Part shown: positions 34,431-43,171 of the stretch, one piece after another
Layout of the letters: every line of letters begins with the position of its first letter
How positions within the stretch are numbered: position 1 is the first letter of the stretch
Source of the DNA: Pseudomonas alloputida
GTDB lineage: Bacteria; Pseudomonadota; Gammaproteobacteria; Pseudomonadales; Pseudomonadaceae
DNA length: 64,000 nt
NCBI RefSeq assembly: GCF_021283545.2
Contig: NZ_CP128540.1
Coordinates: 2,701,501 to 2,765,500, forward strand
Direction of reading: 5' to 3'
Position numbers and translations under genes: made by a program
The notes under the pieces: generated by a model
Database searches by the model: none
The model's input: only the letters and a program-made list of their open reading frames with translations
What the model was told of the DNA's origin: nothing

Positions 34431-34508
34431 TGTATGGACTCGCCCACACTGTCTAGCTGCTTTTTTGAACATAGGAAGTAAGCGTCCGCCCAACTCACCT
34501 TGCGTAAG

Positions 34509-36044
34509 TTAGGCAGGCACCCACTGATGTGGCAGCAGCTGCCCGATCTCACTGGCCCGCTGTGTTGGCAACCGAGTTAGCACATCTTTGAGATAGGCAT
34601 ACGGATCATGCCCATTCATACGCGCCGACTGGATCAGGCTCATGATTGCAGCGGCCCGTTTACCACTGCGTAGCGACCCGGCAAACAGCCAGTTCGAGCG
34701 CCCGAGTGCCCAGGGCCGTATCTGGTTCTCGACCTGGTTGTTGTCGATGGGCACAGCCCCATCGTCCAGGTAGCGCGTCAGCGCTACCCAGCGTTTCAGG
34801 CTGTAATCGAGGGCTTTAGCCGTGGCTGATCCGTTGGGCACCAAGTCGCGCTGGGCCAACATCCAGTCATGCAGTGTTTTGAGGATTGGCACCGCCATTT
34901 CCTGACGTATTCGCCAACGATCTTCATCACTCATGTCCCGCGCTTGGCGTTCGACCTCGTACAAACCGCTGATCGAGTGCAGGGCCTGTTCAGCCAGCTG
35001 GCTTTTATTCGCTACGTGCAGATCAAAGAACTTGCGACGGGCGTGGGCCATGCAGCCGATTTCAGTGATGCCTTGCTCAAAACCGGCTTTGTAGCCAGCG
35101 AAGTCATCGCAGACCAACTTACCGTTCCAGTCGCCCAGGAAGTTGCGCGCATGTTCGCCAGCACGGCTTGGGCTGAAGTCATAAACCACCGCGCTGAGCG
35201 CCGAAAACGGCGTCGTGCTGTAGGCCCAGACATAGGCCCGGTGGGTTTTCTTCTCGCCCGGCGCAAGCATTTGCACCGGGGTTTCATCAGCGTGAATCAC
35301 GCCCTGGTTCAGCACCGCTTCACGTAGTGCATCGACCAGTGGCTGGAGTCGCACACCGGTTTGTCCGACCCACTGGGCCAAGGTCGAGCGAGCAATCGCC
35401 AGCCCGGCGCGGCCAAAGATTTTCTCCTGCCGGTACAGCGGCAAGTGATCGGCAAACTTGGCCACCATCACATGGGCCAGCAAGCCTGCGGTCGGGACAC
35501 CTTTGTCGATAACCTGCGCCGGTACCGGCGCCTGGATCAGTGTTTCGCACTGACGGCAGGCCCATTTGCCACGCACATGATGCTCGACCGTGAATACCCC
35601 TGGCGTGTAATCCAGCTTCTCGCTGACGTCTTCGCCGATGCGTTGAAGTTGGCAGCCACAGGCGCATTGGGTGTTTTCGGGTTCGTGACGAATCACGGTA
35701 CGCGGAAACTGCGGCGGCAATGGTGCACGTTTGGGCGATTGCCGTGGCTCGGCCTGTGACGAAGCGGGAAGAAGCTGTTTCAGCTCGGCCTCGATAGCTT
35801 CAAGGTCTGTATCGAGCAGGTCGTCCAGCAAGCTGCCTTGCGCCGGGCTGATTTGCTCGCTGCGCTTGGCAAACTTGTGGCGTTTGAGCAGGGCGATTTC
35901 GAACTTGAACTGCTCGATGAGGATTTCATCGTTCTGGATCTTTTTGCTCATCGCCTCGACCTGAGACTGCAACTGCAACGCCTGTGCCGCCAAGGCACGA
36001 AGCTGTTCCGGGGTCATCTGGTCGAGATTGGGCGAGAAAGTCAT
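34509..36044 (-). CDS. tnpC: IS66 transposase TnpC
   Basis: 511 residues from ATG 36044 (MTFSPNLDQMTPEQLRALAAQALQ). An N-terminal leucine-rich coiled region and a zinc-finger-like CACGC…C…CRQC segment are followed by the DDE domain with HADETPVQMLAPGEKK, DDFAGYKAGF and the DDGAVPIDNNQVENQIRPWALGRSNWLFAGS block. The length fits full IS66 TnpC proteins. It is the last of three co-directional IS66 genes. Confidence 0.94.
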   Translation of the reverse strand: MTFSPNLDQMTPEQLRALAAQALQLQSQVEAMSKKIQNDEILIEQFKFEIALLKRHKFAKRSEQISPAQGSLLDDLLDTDLEAIEAELKQLLPASSQAEPRQSPKRAPLPPQFPRTVIRHEPENTQCACGCQLQRIGEDVSEKLDYTPGVFTVEHHVRGKWACRQCETLIQAPVPAQVIDKGVPTAGLLAHVMVAKFADHLPLYRQEKIFGRAGLAIARSTLAQWVGQTGVRLQPLVDALREAVLNQGVIHADETPVQMLAPGEKKTHRAYVWAYSTTPFSALSAVVYDFSPSRAGEHARNFLGDWNGKLVCDDFAGYKAGFEQGITEIGCMAHARRKFFDLHVANKSQLAEQALHSISGLYEVERQARDMSDEDRWRIRQEMAVPILKTLHDWMLAQRDLVPNGSATAKALDYSLKRWVALTRYLDDGAVPIDNNQVENQIRPWALGRSNWLFAGSLRSGKRAAAIMSLIQSARMNGHDPYAYLKDVLTRLPTQRASEIGQLLPHQWVPA

Positions 36045-36107
36045 GCCGCCGATTGTGCCAGACCAGGCGCGATGCGACGACAAGCAGACCGGTCAAATGG
36101 CCGGCGA

Positions 36108-36443
36108 TTACAGCATGCTGATCACGCCACCCGCGCCGACTCGCTGCCACGGCAAACCCAGTACCAACGCCTGGAGTTGCTCGCTGTCGAGTTCGACCTC
36201 ACAGCCATGACGAATGCCGGGCCAGTGAAACTTGCCTTGATTCAGGCGCCGCGCGGCAAGCCAGACGCCCACGCCGTCGTGCACCAGTACTTTCATTCGG
36301 TTAGCCCGGCGATTGGCAAACAGATAAGCGCAGTGCGGCTTCGCCGCACCAAACACCGCAATCACCCGGGCCAATGCTGTCTCGGTGCCAGCGCGCATGT
36401 CCATCGGCTCGGTGGCCAGCCAGATGGCATCGATGCGGATCAT
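36108..36443 (-). CDS. tnpB: IS66 accessory protein TnpB
   Basis: 111 residues from ATG 36443, which overlaps the tnpA stop by 4 bases. It carries IS66 Orf2 family signatures: ATEPMDMRAGTETALARV, PHCAYLFANRRANRMKVLVHDGVGVWLAARRLNQGKFHWP and the PWQRVGAGG end. It is required with TnpA for IS66 transposition; the exact biochemical role is unclear. Confidence 0.93.
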   Translation of the reverse strand: MIRIDAIWLATEPMDMRAGTETALARVIAVFGAAKPHCAYLFANRRANRMKVLVHDGVGVWLAARRLNQGKFHWPGIRHGCEVELDSEQLQALVLGLPWQRVGAGGVISML

Positions 36444-36760
36444 TGAGCGAAAGCCCGAATAAATTGCGCACAACCCTCGGGATCCGAGGCTGGCCATTTC
36501 ACCGTGATCACTTGCCCGGCCACGGGCAACTCGATGATCACTGACGCTTCGACTGGCCGTTTAGGTGCGGCTTTTAGCGGGACGAAAGCTGGTAGTGAAG
36601 CCGCTGCGGGCTGATCTCGATAGAGCGGCAGCCATTTGCGGATGACGTTGGCATTGATGCCGTGGTTGATGGCGACACTGGACACGGTTGCGCCAGGTTG
36701 CAGGCATTCCTGAACGACCTGGGCTTTGAACGGTTTCGGATAAGAGCTTCGTTGGCGCAT
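36440..36760 (-). CDS. tnpA: IS66 accessory protein TnpA
   Basis: 106 residues. The N-terminal helix-turn-helix (YPKPFKAQVVQECLQPGATVSSVAINHGINANVIRKWLPLY) matches IS3/IS66 OrfA-type DNA-binding domains, and the remainder is the variable tail. It is the first gene of the IS66 set. Its stop overlaps the start of tnpB. Confidence 0.92.
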   Translation of the reverse strand: MRQRSSYPKPFKAQVVQECLQPGATVSSVAINHGINANVIRKWLPLYRDQPAAASLPAFVPLKAAPKRPVEASVIIELPVAGQVITVKWPASDPEGCAQFIRAFAQ

Positions 36761-37036
36761 AGAAATCCTGGCGATAAGGGTGATCGCGTCCGCTTAAAAA
36801 TACGCGGACACCATCGCCCTTAATGCTGGAGTTCGGAAGGTGAGTTCGCCGGACGCTTACCATAGGAACCCGGTTGCATCTATGTATCAGGCCTATTCGA
36901 GGAAGCTTTTTGCTTCTGGCCAACATCGTGGTGAGCTCGCAGTGTGCCGTTTACATTGAGGCCACTATCAGGCCTGTAGGAGCGGAGGCATCGGTCTGCG
37001 ACGGTCTTACCTAGGGTCAATGTTCACTAGCAGGGG

Positions 37037-38253
37037 TTGGAGCGCCTAGCGCCCCGGTGGCATTACCCGGTTGGTCAGAGGCTCATAGCCGCCTCCGGTT
37101 TTTCGTTCGGTTTGCGTTGGTAAACCTGATCGCTCTGTAACAGGGCCCAGATAATCCGCAGATTTCGATTAGCCAGCCTGATCGCCGCCTCCTTGCGCCC
37201 AAGGCGGGATAGCCAGCGCAAGAGGCGGCGATCATCTGGCTGATCGGAATCAGGCCTTAGCTGGCTCAAGACGGAATGCGCGCCCTGGATCATCAGGCTG
37301 CGTATGTAGCCGTCACCGCGCTTGCTCATCTTGCCCAATCTGATTTTGTTTCCGCTGCTGTGCTGATCGGGCACGATACCGAAGAAGGCGGAATACATTC
37401 GGCCACTGGCGAAGCGGCTGGGGTCGGTCTGTTTCGCCACGATCGCCGTGGCAATGATAGGGCCGACGCCGCGAATGGTGATCAGCCGCTGAGCGACTTT
37501 ATCCTCTTGGGCGGTCGCTTCGAGCCGGCGGCTCAGCGCCGTTATGCGTTCACCTAGAGACAACCAGTCCATCAGCAACTCATCGAGCAACTCGCGCAAC
37601 AGGTCGGGTAGAGGCAAGGAAGCATCCTCAAGCGCCTGAGGCACATGCTTATTGATCGCGGCATCGCCCTGGGGCATGGATACGCCATGCTCAAGTAGCA
37701 AACCACGGATCTGATTACCCAGCGCGGTATGTCGCTTGATGTTACCGCGCCGGATACGGTGCAGCGCTTGAATAGCCAGTGCTGTGGTGCTCTTGATCGG
37801 TATCGAAGCGATGCTCGTATCGCGACCGGCACGCAAAATGGCATAGCAGTCGTTACGATCGTTCTTTGCACCGCTGCGATGTTCGGCGACACGTTGCGCC
37901 GGCAGGATGCGAACCGGATTACCTTTGGCCTGCAGCAGCCTGGCCCAGGCTTGCGCACCTGGACCGCACTCCATCAAGACGGCCACGGTCGTTGGCAGCC
38001 TGAGCAGGAAATCGTGGAACGCTTGGCGGGATTTGATGCGATCTTCGTAGATCACCCGACCAGTAGCGTCCTCGCCTGCTAATTGGAAGACCTGTTTGGC
38101 CAGGTCTACGCAGATGGTTGTGCAAAGCTCCACATCAGTGGAAGACAGGGAATCGTGTTTCGAACTATGCTTTTTCATGGTCTCGCCCTCGCTGCCGTTG
38201 GCTTCTTCGAACACCACCGTGGCACTGTGATGCCTCGGCGGGGGCGAGTCCAT
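37037..38253 (-). mobile_element. Second IS110 family element, IS1111-like
   Basis: Bounds are approximate. Imperfect subterminal inverted sequences (TTGGAGCGCC… from 37037 and, read inward from the other end, ATGGACTCGCC… from 38253, each followed by a GGCAT) enclose one transposase gene, as in the IS1111 subgroup. A half REP (CCTGTAGGAGCGG, 36973-36985) lies just to the left, but no matching half is visible on the right, so the exact target site is unclear. Confidence 0.6.
37075..38178 (-). CDS. IS110/IS1111 family transposase
   Basis: 367 residues from ATG 38178 (MKKHSSKHDSLSSTDVELC), with GAGGG upstream. DEDD N-terminal domain: CVDLAKQVFQLA, LMECGPGAQAWAR and SGAKNDRNDCYAILRA. Tnp C-terminal domain: TIRGVGPIIATAIV, SGRMYSAFFGIVPDQHSSGNKIRLGKMSKRGDGYIRSLMIQGA. 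It appears intact and differs clearly from the first IS110 transposase in the window. Confidence 0.92.
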   Translation of the reverse strand: MKKHSSKHDSLSSTDVELCTTICVDLAKQVFQLAGEDATGRVIYEDRIKSRQAFHDFLLRLPTTVAVLMECGPGAQAWARLLQAKGNPVRILPAQRVAEHRSGAKNDRNDCYAILRAGRDTSIASIPIKSTTALAIQALHRIRRGNIKRHTALGNQIRGLLLEHGVSMPQGDAAINKHVPQALEDASLPLPDLLRELLDELLMDWLSLGERITALSRRLEATAQEDKVAQRLITIRGVGPIIATAIVAKQTDPSRFASGRMYSAFFGIVPDQHSSGNKIRLGKMSKRGDGYIRSLMIQGAHSVLSQLRPDSDQPDDRRLLRWLSRLGRKEAAIRLANRNLRIIWALLQSDQVYQRKPNEKPEAAMSL

Positions 38254-38317
38254 CGATTACACCTGATCGGGGTGGACACACATCGGTTTAGCGGCCAAGA
38301 GGCCCTGCCCGGCGAAC

Positions 38318-40318
38318 TCAGTGCGGTCCGCGTGGGATGGTCTTGAGCAAGTCTTCGGGGCTGATATGCCCCACCACCTGGGCCACCGCGCTGCCCGGGG
38401 TCGGCAGGTCGATGATGTGGCTCTTCATCTTGCCGATCACATGCATCTCGCACGGCTTGCAGTCAAACTTCAGGGTCAGTACTTCGTCACCCTGAATCAG
38501 CTGCATCGGTGCCACCTTGGTACGCACGCCGGTCACGCCCTTGGCCTGCTTGGGGCACAGGTTGAAGGAGAAGCGCAGGCAGTGCTTGGTGATCATCACC
38601 GGCACTTCGCCGTGTTCTTCATGCGCTTCATAGGCCGCATCGATCAGTTGCACACCGTGGCGGTGGTAGAAGTCGCGGGCCTTCTGGTTGTATACGTTGG
38701 CCAGGAACGACAGGTGCGACTCGGGGTACACCGGCGGTGGCGTGGTCTCGGCCTTGCGCCCGCCACGCGGATGCGCCTGCACGCGTGCTGCAGTCAGTGC
38801 CTCGATGGCTTCGCGGCGCAGGGCCTTGAGCTGCGAGTTGGGAATGAAGTACGCCTGTGGGGCATCCAGTTCGATACGGTCGGCGTGGTACAGGGTGGTG
38901 CCCAGCTGGCCGAGCAGGTCGTGCAACTGCTCCAGTGCCTGCTGCGGCTTGTTGGCTACGCCGAATGGGCCGTCCAGGGCCACCTGCACGCTCACGCCTT
39001 CTTCACTGCTGAGGGTAAGCATCAAGCGCTGCTCGCGCAGGACCGCGTGCCACTCCACGCCGACCCGGCGTTCGGAGGAGGTGCGTTGCAGGGCCTGTTG
39101 CCAGTTGTGGTCGAGGTTGCGCGACAGCGGGTGGTTGGGCCGCAGCTTGTGCAGGCCTTCGGGCATTTCGTTGGGCTCGACGCGATAGCGGTAGCGCTTC
39201 TGGCCGTCTTCTTCGAATTCGCCACGCGGTTCGGCGATGTTGGCGCGGAAGCCCACCACTTCGCGCTTGACCAGCACATTGAGGCCGTCGCCGTTGGTCA
39301 GCGGTACGTCGGTGACCACTTGCATGTCACGCTTGCCGACCTTTTCCACTACGCCCACCGGCAGGCCGGTGAAGGTTGGCGAGTCGAAGGCGCCGATATC
39401 GACCTTGCGGTCGGTCACGAAGTAGTCGGTGCTGCCGCGGTGGAAGGTTTTATCCGGGTCGGGCAGGAAGAAGTGTTGGGTACGGCCACTGGACGCGCGG
39501 GCGTACTGAGGGCGGTCTTCAAGGATGGCATCGAGCTCTTTGCGGTAATGGGCGGTGATGTTCTTCACATAGCCCATGTCCTTGTAGCGGCCCTCGATCT
39601 TGAACGAGCGCACGCCGGCATCGACCAGGTCAGCCAGGTTGGCGGTCTGGTTGTTGTCCTTCATCGACAGCAGGTGTTTCTCGAACGCAACCACGCGGCC
39701 CTGGTCATCTTTCAGCGTGTAGGGCAGGCGGCAGGCTTGCGAGCAATCACCACGGTTGGCGCTGCGGCCGGTCTGCGCATGGGAAATGTTGCATTGGCCA
39801 GAGAACGCCACGCACAGCGCGCCGTGGATGAAGAACTCGATGGCGGCATCGGTTTCGGCGGCGATGGCGCGGATTTGCTGCAGGTTCAGCTCCCGCGCCA
39901 GTACCAGTTGCGAGAACCCGGCCTGGTCGAGGAACTTGGCCCGTTCCAGGGTGCGGATGTCGGTCTGGGTGCTGGCATGCAGCTCGATTGGCGGGATGTC
40001 CAGCTCCATCACCCCAAGGTCCTGCACGATCAGCGCGTCAACGCCGGCATCGTACAGCTGGTGAATCAGCTTGCGCGCCGGTTCCAGCTCGTTGTCGTGC
40101 AGGATGGTGTTGATGGTGGTGAACACGCGTGCATGGTAGCGATGGGCGAACTCGACCAGCTCGGCGATATCGCTGACTTCGTTGCAGGCGTTATGGCGCG
40201 CGCCGAAGCTCGGGCCGCCGATATAGATGGCGTCAGCGCCGTGCAGGATCGCTTCACGGGCGATGGCCACGTCACGGGCAGGGCTGAGCAGTTCCAGGTG
40301 ATTCTTTGGAAGGGACAT
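38318..40318 (-). CDS. rlhA: 23S rRNA 5-hydroxycytidine synthase, U32 peptidase family
   Basis: 666 residues from ATG 40318 (MSLPKNHLELLSPARDVAIAREAILHGADAIYIGGPSFGARHNA). It has a U32 peptidase-like domain with EFFIHGALCVAFSGQCNISHAQTGRSANRGDCSQACRLPY, followed by a DUF3656-type domain and a C-terminal region with C…C…C cysteines. The long form matches E. coli RlhA (YdcP), which hydroxylates C2501 of 23S rRNA, rather than the shorter TrhP/YegQ. Conserved cysteines suggest an iron-sulfur site. It lies beside the insertion-sequence cluster but appears complete. Confidence 0.87.
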   Translation of the reverse strand: MSLPKNHLELLSPARDVAIAREAILHGADAIYIGGPSFGARHNACNEVSDIAELVEFAHRYHARVFTTINTILHDNELEPARKLIHQLYDAGVDALIVQDLGVMELDIPPIELHASTQTDIRTLERAKFLDQAGFSQLVLARELNLQQIRAIAAETDAAIEFFIHGALCVAFSGQCNISHAQTGRSANRGDCSQACRLPYTLKDDQGRVVAFEKHLLSMKDNNQTANLADLVDAGVRSFKIEGRYKDMGYVKNITAHYRKELDAILEDRPQYARASSGRTQHFFLPDPDKTFHRGSTDYFVTDRKVDIGAFDSPTFTGLPVGVVEKVGKRDMQVVTDVPLTNGDGLNVLVKREVVGFRANIAEPRGEFEEDGQKRYRYRVEPNEMPEGLHKLRPNHPLSRNLDHNWQQALQRTSSERRVGVEWHAVLREQRLMLTLSSEEGVSVQVALDGPFGVANKPQQALEQLHDLLGQLGTTLYHADRIELDAPQAYFIPNSQLKALRREAIEALTAARVQAHPRGGRKAETTPPPVYPESHLSFLANVYNQKARDFYHRHGVQLIDAAYEAHEEHGEVPVMITKHCLRFSFNLCPKQAKGVTGVRTKVAPMQLIQGDEVLTLKFDCKPCEMHVIGKMKSHIIDLPTPGSAVAQVVGHISPEDLLKTIPRGPH

Positions 40319-40430
40319 GTCGTTATATTTTCGGGCTGTCACGGTTTAGGCGGGCATTGTAGCGGTGAAACGGGCTGGCGGCATCATTGGGGTGCCGAGA
40401 GGTGCGGGATTGGCTGCGGGTACGCGCAAC

Positions 40431-40480
40431 TGTGGGAGCGGCCTAGCGTCGCGAAAGGGCCGCAGAGCGGCCCCGGCGAT
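40431..40480. repeat. REP palindrome
   Basis: TGTGGGAGCGGCCTAGCGTC followed by GCGAAAGGGCCGCAGAGCGG, a common P. putida REP variant, between rlhA (-) and the RidA gene (-). Confidence 0.8.
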
Positions 40481-40531
40481 TTTGCGACCAATCAGCGATG
40501 TCGGGGCGCTGCGCACCCCCACAAGCGCAGC

Positions 40532-40912
40532 TCAGCGCTTGGCAGCCATCGCCGTCACTTCCACACGCATGCCTTCAAAGGCCAGTGAAGCCACACCCAC
40601 CGCCGCACGCACCGGCCAGGGCTTGCTGAAGAAGCGCTGGTACACCTCGTTGAACGCTGCGCGGTCGGCCATGTCGGTCAGGTAGATGGTCAGGTGCAGC
40701 ACGCGGTCCATACCGCTACCGGCCTTTTCCAGGGCCACTTTCAGCGCCTGCAGGGTGCATTCGCTCTGCTCGACGATGCCGCCCAGTTCCAGGCTGCCAT
40801 CGGCGTGGGTCGGGATTTGCGTGGTGACCAGCACGCCGTTGTACTCGGCAACGTCCGAGGAAATCGACTCGGCGTCCGGGTCCGGGGTGTAGATGATGTC
40901 TGCATGTGCCAT
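40532..40912 (-). CDS. RidA family protein
   Basis: 126 residues from ATG 40912. The RidA fold is clear (LVTTQIPTHADGSLELGGIVEQSECTLQALKVALEKAGSGMDRVLHLTIYLTDMADRAAFNEVYQRFFS … PVRAAVGVASLAFEGMRVEVTAMA). The arginine in PVRAAVGV is placed like the catalytic arginine of enamine/imine deaminases, so activity on reactive enamines is plausible. The gene is monocistronic. Confidence 0.88.
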   Translation of the reverse strand: MAHADIIYTPDPDAESISSDVAEYNGVLVTTQIPTHADGSLELGGIVEQSECTLQALKVALEKAGSGMDRVLHLTIYLTDMADRAAFNEVYQRFFSKPWPVRAAVGVASLAFEGMRVEVTAMAAKR

Positions 40913-41048
40913 GGTGTGTCTGCCTTGCAACGGAAGGAAAACGGCAAGCCTACGCGAGCACACCAGCCCGGTCGAGGGTGCCTCGGCGTTTGAAATGCGC
41001 GGCGTTCGCCGTCAGAATCGCGGGCGATTGCAAAACCAGAGGTTTACG

Positions 41049-41741
41049 TTGAACGAACAGACTTTGTCCAGGCGCCTGGAGCGCGTGGCCGCCCATGTAC
41101 CGCAGGGGGCGCGCCTGGCCGACATTGGCTCGGACCACGGCTACCTGCCGGTGGCCTTGATGCTGCGTGGCGTACTCGAGGCCGCTGTAGCGGGTGAAGT
41201 GGCACAGACGCCGTTCGCCTCGGCCCAGCGCAATGTGCGCAGAAACGGCCTGCAAGAGCAGGTAACCGTGCGCTTGGCCGATGGGCTGACAGCGGTCGAG
41301 CCGCAAGACCGTATCTCGGTGGTGAGCATCTGCGGGATGGGCGGGGACACCATGTGCGAAATCCTCGAGGCCGGCAAGCAGCGCCTTGGCGGCGTCACGC
41401 GCCTGGTCCTGCAACCCAATGGCGGTGAGCGCGAACTGCGCCAGTGGCTGGCGGGCAATGGCTACCAGATCGTCAGCGAAGAGCTGCTGCGGGAGAACCG
41501 CTTCGACTACGAAATCATCGTCGCCGAGCCGGGCAGGGGGGTGTATAGCGCTGAACAGCTGTACTTCGGCCCCGTGTTGATGCAGGAAAAAAGCGAGGCG
41601 TTTGTAGTCAAGTGGCGGCGCATGCTGCGGCAGAAGCAGCAGACCCTGGCCAATTTCCAGCGGGCCCGCGATGCGGTGCCTCAGGCGAAGATCGACGATT
41701 TCAATCAGCAAGTGGGCTGGATCACCCAGGTGCTGGCCTGA
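41049..41741 (+). CDS. trmK: tRNA (adenine-N1)-methyltransferase, TrmK family
   Basis: 230 residues from TTG 41049; no ATG lies in a suitable place, and the protein begins LNEQTLSRRLERVAAHVPQGARLADIGSDHGYLPVAL. The SAM-binding motif is ADIGSDHGYLP, and the CGMGGDTMCEIL and LVLQPNGGERELRQWL motifs mark the TrmK/COG2384 family, which makes m1A22 in some tRNAs. In pseudomonads the biological substrate is less certain. Confidence 0.85.
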   Translation: MNEQTLSRRLERVAAHVPQGARLADIGSDHGYLPVALMLRGVLEAAVAGEVAQTPFASAQRNVRRNGLQEQVTVRLADGLTAVEPQDRISVVSICGMGGDTMCEILEAGKQRLGGVTRLVLQPNGGERELRQWLAGNGYQIVSEELLRENRFDYEIIVAEPGRGVYSAEQLYFGPVLMQEKSEAFVVKWRRMLRQKQQTLANFQRARDAVPQAKIDDFNQQVGWITQVLA

Positions 41742-41742
41742 C

Positions 41743-42003
41743 TCACTGCTGCGAGCAGTTGCCCATTTCCCGGTAGTCGATTTCGCGCTTCTGGCCCTGA
41801 TGGTCGACGTACACCATGTGCGCGGTGCCCACTTGGCAGTCAGCGGCGTTGCTGGCTGGCGTGATGGAGATGACCTTGGCCACGTCCAGCGGCATGCCGT
41901 ATTCATATTGGCTGCTGACTGGCTGGTTATTGCCTGCATCGGCAAAAGCACCGAACGAGGCGAAGGCAGCGGTAATGGCAAGGACGGCGATCGAGCGTTT
42001 CAT
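41743..42003 (-). CDS. DUF2790 small exported protein
   Basis: 86 residues with a signal peptide (MKRSIAVLAITAAFASFGAFA). The mature part, YGMPLDVAKVISITPASNAADCQVGTAHMVYVDHQGQKREIDYREMGNC, is DUF2790. The two cysteines may form a disulfide. Several paralogues usually occur in each Pseudomonas genome; some are induced by copper or stress. Its 3' end is one base from that of convergent trmK. Confidence 0.9.
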   Translation of the reverse strand: MKRSIAVLAITAAFASFGAFADAGNNQPVSSQYEYGMPLDVAKVISITPASNAADCQVGTAHMVYVDHQGQKREIDYREMGNCSQQ

Positions 42004-42122
42004 GACAGGCTCCTTTTTTAATGGATGGCTAATGATCTATTCATTGGTCATCCACAATAAATGGGCTAAACCGTGATAGATTCCTTCCTTTAATGCAGGA
42101 ATAAAACAAGGAGCACCCCTTC

Positions 42123-43055
42123 ATGGACATGCTGCATGCCATGCGTACCTTCACCCGGGTGGTGGAATGTGGCAGCTTCGCTGCAGCTGCCAATGCTCTG
42201 GATATTTCTGCAGCGCAGGTTTCGCGCATCGTCGCCGAGCTGGAGAACCAGCTGCAGACCCGCCTGCTGCACCGCACCACCCGGCGCCTGCGCATGAGCG
42301 AGGCGGGTGAGCGGTTTCTGGAGCGTGCGCGGCAGATCATGCTGCTGACCGAAGAAGCCGTGGGCGAGGCGCGAGGGGCGCACCTTACGCCTCGCGGCCA
42401 TCTGCGTTTGCACTGCCCGCACGGCATGGGGCTGTTGCTGATGCCGCTGGTGGCCGGCTACAACATGCTTTACCCGGAAGTGGTGATCGAGCTGACGCTG
42501 TCGCAGCGCAACCCCGACCCGCTGGCCGAAGGGCATGACGTGGTGATCACCGTGGACGGTGCGCTGCCGGATTCGCAACTGATCGCTGTGCCGCTGGGCA
42601 ATATTTTCAGCATCCCCTGCGCGGCCCCCGGCTACCTGGACACCCACGGTGTACCGGAGCGCCCCGAAGACTTGCACGGCCATCGCTGCCTGCGCATGGC
42701 TTACCCGATGTACGAAGGCGACTGGGTGTTCCCGCAAGGGGTTGACCAGTGCGTGATCGCGCCAAACGACAGTTTCTCTACCAACGTCGCCGACGCCATG
42801 CTGGTGGCCAGCGAGCTGGGCATGGGCATTGGCCTGCTGCCGTTCTACACCGCCAGCGAGGCGATCGGGCAGGGACGCTTGTGCCGGTTATTGGCACCGT
42901 ATCGGCTGCGGGAGAGTGCGCTGTATGCGATGTATCCGTCACGCCATTACCTGGACGCCAAGGTGCGCACCTGGATCGACTACCTCAAGGAGCAACTGCC
43001 GGCGCTGTTCGAGGGGCATGCCAGGGTGGTGGATGATGCGCGGTATTGGCGCTGA
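42123..43055 (+). CDS. LysR family transcriptional regulator
   Basis: 310 residues. The LysR helix-turn-helix (MLHAMRTFTRVVECGSFAAAANALDISAAQVSRIVAELENQLQTRLLHRTTRRL) is of the CrgA/DsdC-like class, with substrate domain from about 90 to 300. It is divergent from the DUF2790 gene. The neighbouring valine genes lie convergent beyond a REP, so they are not obviously its target. Confidence 0.9.
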   Translation: MDMLHAMRTFTRVVECGSFAAAANALDISAAQVSRIVAELENQLQTRLLHRTTRRLRMSEAGERFLERARQIMLLTEEAVGEARGAHLTPRGHLRLHCPHGMGLLLMPLVAGYNMLYPEVVIELTLSQRNPDPLAEGHDVVITVDGALPDSQLIAVPLGNIFSIPCAAPGYLDTHGVPERPEDLHGHRCLRMAYPMYEGDWVFPQGVDQCVIAPNDSFSTNVADAMLVASELGMGIGLLPFYTASEAIGQGRLCRLLAPYRLRESALYAMYPSRHYLDAKVRTWIDYLKEQLPALFEGHARVVDDARYWR

Positions 43056-43081
43056 GGCGAGAAGTTTGCCGCGGTGACATT

Positions 43082-43125
43082 CCTGTGGGAGCGGGCGCGC
43101 CCGCGAACACCGGCAAAGCCGGTGC
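43082..43125. repeat. REP palindrome
   Basis: CCTGTGGGAGCGGGCGCGCC followed by CGCGAACACCGGCAAAGCC, between the LysR gene and the convergent acyl-CoA dehydrogenase gene. Confidence 0.8.
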
Positions 43126-43171
43126 CCTCCACCGCGTCGCCCGCTCCCCCAAAAACCGCGTTGCCTTTGCG

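Larger units (their letters stand above)
34478..36860 (-). mobile_element. Complete IS66 family element with 8-bp target duplication
   Basis: 2383 bp. Terminal inverted repeats start with GTAAGCGTCCG at both ends (left 34478, right ending at 36860) and agree over about 24 bases with few mismatches. The flanking 8-mers CATAGGAA at 34470-34477 and 36861-36868 are identical, the expected IS66 target duplication. All three IS66 genes (tnpA, tnpB, tnpC) are intact, so the element may be active. Confidence 0.95.

Noticed and set aside
36973..36985. Half REP left of the IS1111-like element as evidence of REP insertion
   Set aside because: The complementary half is not visible on the right side, so this insertion site could not be reconstructed.
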